Shown piece after piece: positions 54,486-58,269 of a stretch of DNA of 58,269 nucleotides (position 1 is the stretch's first letter; every line of letters starts with the position of its first letter). Source of the DNA: Bacteroidota bacterium (GTDB lineage Bacteria; Bacteroidota; Rhodothermia; Rhodothermales; UBA10348); assembly GCA_027622005.1 (NCBI GenBank), contig JAQBZH010000013.1, forward strand, positions 1-58,269, given 5' to 3'. The notes below the pieces were generated by a model that saw nothing but the letters and a program-made list of their open reading frames with translations, was not told the DNA's origin and did not search any database. The position numbers and the translations under genes were made by a program.

Positions 54486-55034
54486 TTAGTATCCGTAGAC
54501 CGCGCACGGTTCGGTTTCGTAAGGACCGTGTCCAGCCAAGGTGTGCATCAAGCCGCTGCGCGACATACCACGGGCAACGATTGGGCCCGTCCAGGTAGCA
54601 CCGAGTGGCGTATCCTTGGGTTCGAGGGTAATAACTACCAAAAACTTATTCCAATCGGTCGATCCAGCGACTTTAAACTGACTGTCAAAGCGCCCAATGA
54701 CCCTAATTTGATCGATTTGAGGGGTGGAAACCCACGCGACCAATGACATGCCTTCATCAAGGGTCACGTTCTGCATTGCCAACTCCAAATTGACGACGTA
54801 AGTGCCGCTTTCAGACAGGGCAACACCAAAGGGAGACTGAGCAAACGTGACGCCGGTCATACCTTTGGCCATTCGGGCTCCTCGAACCTTATTGGTGCCG
54901 ACTAGCTTGATTTGATAATAATCACTCCTAAAGGTTGGGGATACACACTCAGCCCCGGAGTTTGGTGGGGAAGAAGCCCAACCGGCCGTACTTAGGATGC
55001 AAACGGCCAACAGCAGGTAGCAACTACGTAGCAT
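54486..55034 (-). CDS. Exported protein next to multicopper oxidase, unknown
   Basis: A 182-residue exported protein (ATG at 55034; signal peptide to about residue 20, STAGWA). It has two cysteines in the mature part (GAECVSPTF and TEPCAVYGY) that could form a disulfide bond across the domain, and a beta-rich pattern (SGTYVVNLELAMQNVTLDEGMSLVAW). I do not recognise the family. Its stop is eight bases before the start of the multicopper oxidase, so they are almost certainly co-transcribed. It may assist copper loading, or act as a substrate-binding partner. That is inference. Confidence 0.72.
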   Translation of the reverse strand: MLRSCYLLLAVCILSTAGWASSPPNSGAECVSPTFRSDYYQIKLVGTNKVRGARMAKGMTGVTFAQSPFGVALSESGTYVVNLELAMQNVTLDEGMSLVAWVSTPQIDQIRVIGRFDSQFKVAGSTDWNKFLVVITLEPKDTPLGATWTGPIVARGMSRSGLMHTLAGHGPYETEPCAVYGY

Positions 55035-55178
55035 AAAAACGTCATCGATGCAAAGTTGATCAGGGGTCTTCAAGCCTACAAAATACGTGGCAGACTGTTT
55101 CTGGGTCAACTAAATCTAGCTCCCTACCGTCGAGTTAACACTCTATTTCCGCTAGCTTCCAAGGGCAGCATTCCCCAT

Positions 55179-57872
55179 TTATTCGGATCTAAGTGAAATG
55201 GTTGGATTGGCTGACGCGGCCCGGTAGGTTTGATACGCAATACTTAAAAGAGCAACGCTAAGCACAATGACTGTCGACCAAACAAACGGACCTAAACCTA
55301 AGTCAATTCGATAGGCGAATGAGTTCAACCATTCTTGAATTGAAAGGATTGTGAGCGGAACAGCCAAAATCAGGCCCAAGAGAATTAAAAGTCCAAACTC
55401 GAAGGTGAATGACAAAAAGATGTTATGAGTGTGAGCTCCCAAGGTCTTTCGAATTCCGATCTCTTTCGTTCGGCTCTTCGTCGTAAACGATGTTACGCTG
55501 AACAAACCAAATCCGGCGAGAAGAAGAGCCAATATGGCCGAATAGGTGAAAATATTCCCGAGGCGATGTTCGTTGGAATATTGGTTTTCAAGCCTGTCAT
55601 CCATCCACGAAAACGCGAAAGGAAAATCAGATTCGTATTGCTTCCAATCCGATTCTAACTGTTCCAGAACGGCAGCAGAGTGTTCAGGAAGTACCTTAAC
55701 GATCAAATTGGACGATCCAAACCGTGAGAGATTAAAAACGATCGGGGATATCGCGTTGTGGAGGGACCCATAGTGGAAGTCCTTAACGACTCCAATTACG
55801 GGAGCGGTAAAACCACGGTCTCCCATTTCCCAAACGATGTTGCGTCCAAGGATAGAATTGTCGGGCTCCCAGCCCAAAGCACGTGCTCCGGATTCGTTAA
55901 GTACGAAAGCCAAACTGTCTGCAGGATCATCGGGGCGAAAAGTCCGACCGACAAGGACTTCGATCTCCAAGACGTTCATCAAATGGGAGTCTAACGCAAG
56001 ATTTCCGAGCGAAACCGTCTCGTCCGGTCCAGCTCCCTCAGGCAAATAAGAAAAACCATTCAGGAAGCTGCTTGGAAGCGAATGGGAGGCGGACGCGTCG
56101 ACCACTCGTGTATCGTTCCGAAGCCGTTGAAGTATGCTCTGGATATTGTCCGAAATACGCGTGCTATGACCAAATTGGACGACCAAAACATTTTCGGTCG
56201 CATACCCCAAAGGACGATTGGCGACAAAACTCATTTGAGCCTGCATAATGAGGGTGGTAGCGACTAATCCAAAGGACGCTGCAAGCTGAAAAACGATTAG
56301 ACCTTTTCGAATCCAAGACATTTTGAAGCGGGAAGAACTACCGGGTTTGAGCGCATCCACTGGCTCATATCGAGATAGAATCAATGCGGGATAAAAACCG
56401 GATGCCAAGCTAGTCAGAAGTGCAATTCCGACCATTCCGAAGGCATAGTTTGGTTTCAAAAGGGAAAGCAGGGTGAGATTTGTTTGTGTGATTTGAAAAA
56501 CAAAGTCTTTAATCAAATAAGCCAATACCAAGCCGCCCATTAGAGAAGCAAGTGTTAGGGCACCCGCCTCAATAAGGTATTGGGTCCGAATCTGTCCCTT
56601 CGAGGCACCAATCGCTTTTCGCATTCCAATTTCTTTGGACCGAAAGAAGGCACGAGCAACTGCTAGGTTGACGAAATTGACAATTGCCAAAATCAATACA
56701 ATGCCGGCCAATCCGGAAAGCAGGTAAACATATCTAAGGCTACCCCCACCTTGAAAATCGCCTCTTTTTGTGGATTCAAGATGGATTGATCCAAGTTCTT
56801 GCAATTCCAGGTCGTCGAGAGCGTAGCGTGTATCGGGGATGAACGAACGCAGGACCGTGCCTATTTGGTCTCTGACCGCCATTCGGTCGGAACCGGGCTC
56901 GAGTAGGAGATACGTCTTTAACGTTCGATTTGTCCAGCTGAAGGGAGTACCCCATTCACCGAGATTGTCCAGTACGATGACTGTTTCAAGTGATAGGATA
57001 TAATCAAAGGTAATGTGAGAAAGGCCTGGAGAAGACTCCAATACACCCGTTATTTCGTAGGTTCTGCGTTCTGCGGAATTAGAAATGCCGGCAATATCAA
57101 GTTGCGTTCCAATTGGGTTGGCTGGGAGCCCTAATTTTGTAATAAGTTCGCGGGTTAGGACAATAGTGTAGGGACGGGCCAGAGCGGTTTCAGGTGAGCC
57201 TAGAGCCAGTTTCCAGGAGAAGACATCAAAAATGGAGTTGTCTGCAAAGATTCCCCGACTCTCAATAGAAACCATCTCGCCATACTTAAAAACGGTTTGG
57301 TCAAAGGCCCCATTCATGATCCGTACCCCGTCTTGAACGCCCGCTACCGATCCTTCGATTGGTGCTAACCATCTTTCAGGCGTGTTTACTGAGGTTCCTT
57401 TGACTAAACGTACAATGTTGTCCGATTGGACGTGGAATCGATCGTAATTCAGCTCATGGCCGGCATAGACTAAAATCCAAGCACAGCAGGCTAGCGCAAT
57501 GGCCAAGCCAAAGGTTGCAATGAAGGTGTAAATGCCGCTTCGTCGCATGCTCCTAACAGCGCTTCGAAAGTAATTTTGAAAAAGTGCCGGGAAAAATCGG
57601 TCAGAGAACCGGGCTGTTTGGCCTAGAACGGTATCTGAAAAGCGATTGTCACGGTACATTATCGCCAGTTCCTGAGGGCTACCTAGCGATTCCGTTGCAC
57701 GTTCAAATGCTACTGTTTCTGAGAGTCCAGACTCCACGTAGGACTCAAACAATTCGCGAATGTGAGACTCCAATTCGTCCAATTCAACAGGCCAAATGTC
57801 TGCTTGCTTGGAGTATTTCTTTCGCCAATCTGCGATTGCTAGTTCGATGCTAAACGCATTTTTAGTTGCCAT
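55179..57872 (-). CDS. ABC transporter permease, FtsX/MacB type with N-terminal prefix domain
   Basis: An 897-residue membrane protein. The first 90 residues are a soluble prefix domain (ELESHIRELFESYVESGLSETVAFERA) found in PadR-linked permeases. Then come the FtsX-like layout twice: helix at about 115-135, a MacB-type periplasmic domain (about 140-370), three helices (about 380-510, with EIGMRKAIGASKGQI), a second periplasmic domain and three helices near the end (TKEIGIRKTLGAHTHN). No ATPase gene is adjacent. It overlaps padR by 34 bases. Roles suggested for the family include antimicrobial-peptide response and export. Confidence 0.88.
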   Translation of the reverse strand: MATKNAFSIELAIADWRKKYSKQADIWPVELDELESHIRELFESYVESGLSETVAFERATESLGSPQELAIMYRDNRFSDTVLGQTARFSDRFFPALFQNYFRSAVRSMRRSGIYTFIATFGLAIALACCAWILVYAGHELNYDRFHVQSDNIVRLVKGTSVNTPERWLAPIEGSVAGVQDGVRIMNGAFDQTVFKYGEMVSIESRGIFADNSIFDVFSWKLALGSPETALARPYTIVLTRELITKLGLPANPIGTQLDIAGISNSAERRTYEITGVLESSPGLSHITFDYILSLETVIVLDNLGEWGTPFSWTNRTLKTYLLLEPGSDRMAVRDQIGTVLRSFIPDTRYALDDLELQELGSIHLESTKRGDFQGGGSLRYVYLLSGLAGIVLILAIVNFVNLAVARAFFRSKEIGMRKAIGASKGQIRTQYLIEAGALTLASLMGGLVLAYLIKDFVFQITQTNLTLLSLLKPNYAFGMVGIALLTSLASGFYPALILSRYEPVDALKPGSSSRFKMSWIRKGLIVFQLAASFGLVATTLIMQAQMSFVANRPLGYATENVLVVQFGHSTRISDNIQSILQRLRNDTRVVDASASHSLPSSFLNGFSYLPEGAGPDETVSLGNLALDSHLMNVLEIEVLVGRTFRPDDPADSLAFVLNESGARALGWEPDNSILGRNIVWEMGDRGFTAPVIGVVKDFHYGSLHNAISPIVFNLSRFGSSNLIVKVLPEHSAAVLEQLESDWKQYESDFPFAFSWMDDRLENQYSNEHRLGNIFTYSAILALLLAGFGLFSVTSFTTKSRTKEIGIRKTLGAHTHNIFLSFTFEFGLLILLGLILAVPLTILSIQEWLNSFAYRIDLGLGPFVWSTVIVLSVALLSIAYQTYRAASANPTISLRSE

Positions 57873-58186
57873 GCTCTATTCATCGTTGAGTTTACCTGTT
57901 CCCATTGAAGCTTTAGTTCTGCGAGCGCCTCGTGACCATTCTTCGTGATCCGATAGTATTTCCTTTTGCGACCGTTTTCGGCTATTTCCCATCTCGTAGC
58001 CACCAGTCGATCCTTCTCCATTCGATGTAAAACGGGATACAACATCCCGTCTTTCCATTGAATGGCGCCCTCTGAAAGGGATTGAACAAGTTGGATGATT
58101 TCATAACCGTAGCTTTCTTCGCATTTAGCAAGAATGGCTAAAATCAATGACTTATTAGTGGCTGCGTGTATGGCTGCTGGGAGCAT
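57839..58186 (-). CDS. PadR family transcriptional regulator
   Basis: A 115-residue winged-helix repressor. Family features: SLILAILAKCEESYGYEIIQLV, the WKDGMLYPVLHRMEKDRLVATRWEI recognition region and RKRKYYRITKNGHEALAEL wing. PadR proteins bind palindromic operators upstream of their own gene and respond to small molecules. Two near-identical 19-bp palindromes lie just upstream at 58203-58257, so autoregulation is likely. The gene overlaps the permease gene by 34 bases, which couples their expression. It may be that the permease's export product or a stress signal releases the repressor. Confidence 0.93.
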   Translation of the reverse strand: MLPAAIHAATNKSLILAILAKCEESYGYEIIQLVQSLSEGAIQWKDGMLYPVLHRMEKDRLVATRWEIAENGRKRKYYRITKNGHEALAELKLQWEQVNSTMNRAWQLKMRLASN

Positions 58187-58201
58187 AAAAAAGCTAGTTT
58201 A

Positions 58202-58222
58202 ATACGTAGTGTCCTTACGTAT
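58202..58222. promoter_or_regulatory. PadR operator 1 (proximal)
   Basis: A perfect inverted repeat ATACGTA-N7-TACGTAT, 16 bases upstream of the padR start codon. Its inner 19 bases match operator 2 (58239-58257) at 14 of 19 positions. The position overlaps the likely promoter or leader. Confidence 0.7.
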
Positions 58223-58238
58223 AGCAATGAATAAGAGT

Positions 58239-58257
58239 TACATAAGCTCCTTATGTA
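58239..58257. promoter_or_regulatory. PadR operator 2 (distal)
   Basis: A perfect inverted repeat TACATAAG-N3-CTTATGTA. The 19-base core aligns with operator 1, sharing TAC-TA and TCCTTA-GTA. The centres of the two sites are about 36 bases apart. Confidence 0.7.
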
Positions 58258-58269
58258 TAAAAAAAGTGG

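Noticed and set aside
52754-55034. Mobile or resistance island around the multicopper oxidase
   Set aside because: No transposase, integrase, tRNA boundary or direct repeats were seen nearby.

Overview
The window looks like chromosomal DNA of a Bacteroidota-related bacterium, most likely of the Rhodothermota/Balneolota branch. The clues are a Bacteroidota-type RNA polymerase omega subunit (RpoZ), a TonB-dependent receptor with an N-terminal carboxypeptidase-regulatory domain, a DUF5916 outer-membrane barrel protein, DUF2911, a sulfatase, many short lipoprotein signals, and remnants of an S9 dipeptidyl-peptidase. Several genes start with GTG or TTG, and Shine-Dalgarno sequences are often weak. 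There is no rRNA operon, prophage, insertion sequence or CRISPR array. This is housekeeping plus nutrient-scavenging DNA, not an obvious island. The organism assignment is inference from gene families, not from a marker tree.

Layout. 46-3018 (minus): a tiny Pmp3/YqaE membrane peptide, the CCA-adding enzyme and a YCF48-like lipoprotein. 3176-3655 (plus): a DUF411 metal-binding protein. 3760-11591 (minus): a catabolic block with cytochrome c, an M20D amidohydrolase + RidA lipoprotein pair, and an operon of DUF5916 barrel, NupG-like MFS permease, sugar isomerase/epimerase and DUF1080 (3-keto-disaccharide hydrolase) lipoprotein. 11682-13162 (minus): YbjQ and AI-2E family proteins. 13310-16335 (plus): DUF47 regulator, PiT phosphate transporter and GH18 protein. 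16350-18511 (minus): YheT hydrolase, peroxiredoxin, GIY-YIG-like protein. 18679-27841 (plus): patatin/Omp85 protein, CPA2 antiporter, DeaD, a YgjP-type protease and a RhlE-like helicase. 27872-30482 (minus): NSS transporter, SUI1/YciH and DUF2911.

30894-43807 is a mixed stretch: FG-GAP protein, a RidA-metallo-beta-lactamase fusion, a peptidase remnant, a sulfatase, tRNA-Gln, PlsC, an unknown protein, a YwaF-like membrane protein, a serine hydrolase, a TonB receptor and an Ig-like lipoprotein. 44042-49413 (plus): rpoZ, uvrA, an unknown protein and an M24 peptidase. 49410-58186: a frameshifted lipoprotein, a metallo-hydrolase, a serine hydrolase with TPRs, a multicopper oxidase with a small partner protein, and an orphan FtsX-type ABC permease driven by a PadR repressor.

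How genes work together. The 3.7-8.9 kb operon suggests uptake and hydrolysis of oxidised (3-keto) sugars. DUF47 and PiT form a low-affinity phosphate uptake unit. tRNA-Gln lacks an encoded CCA tail, which fits the CCA-adding enzyme here. PadR and the ABC permease overlap and are preceded by two near-identical palindromes that look like PadR operators. The most distinctive signals are those twin operators, the RidA-MBL fusion, a long inverted repeat in the TonB receptor leader, decaying gene fragments, and paired hairpins after rpoZ. I did not find a clearly new multi-gene system.
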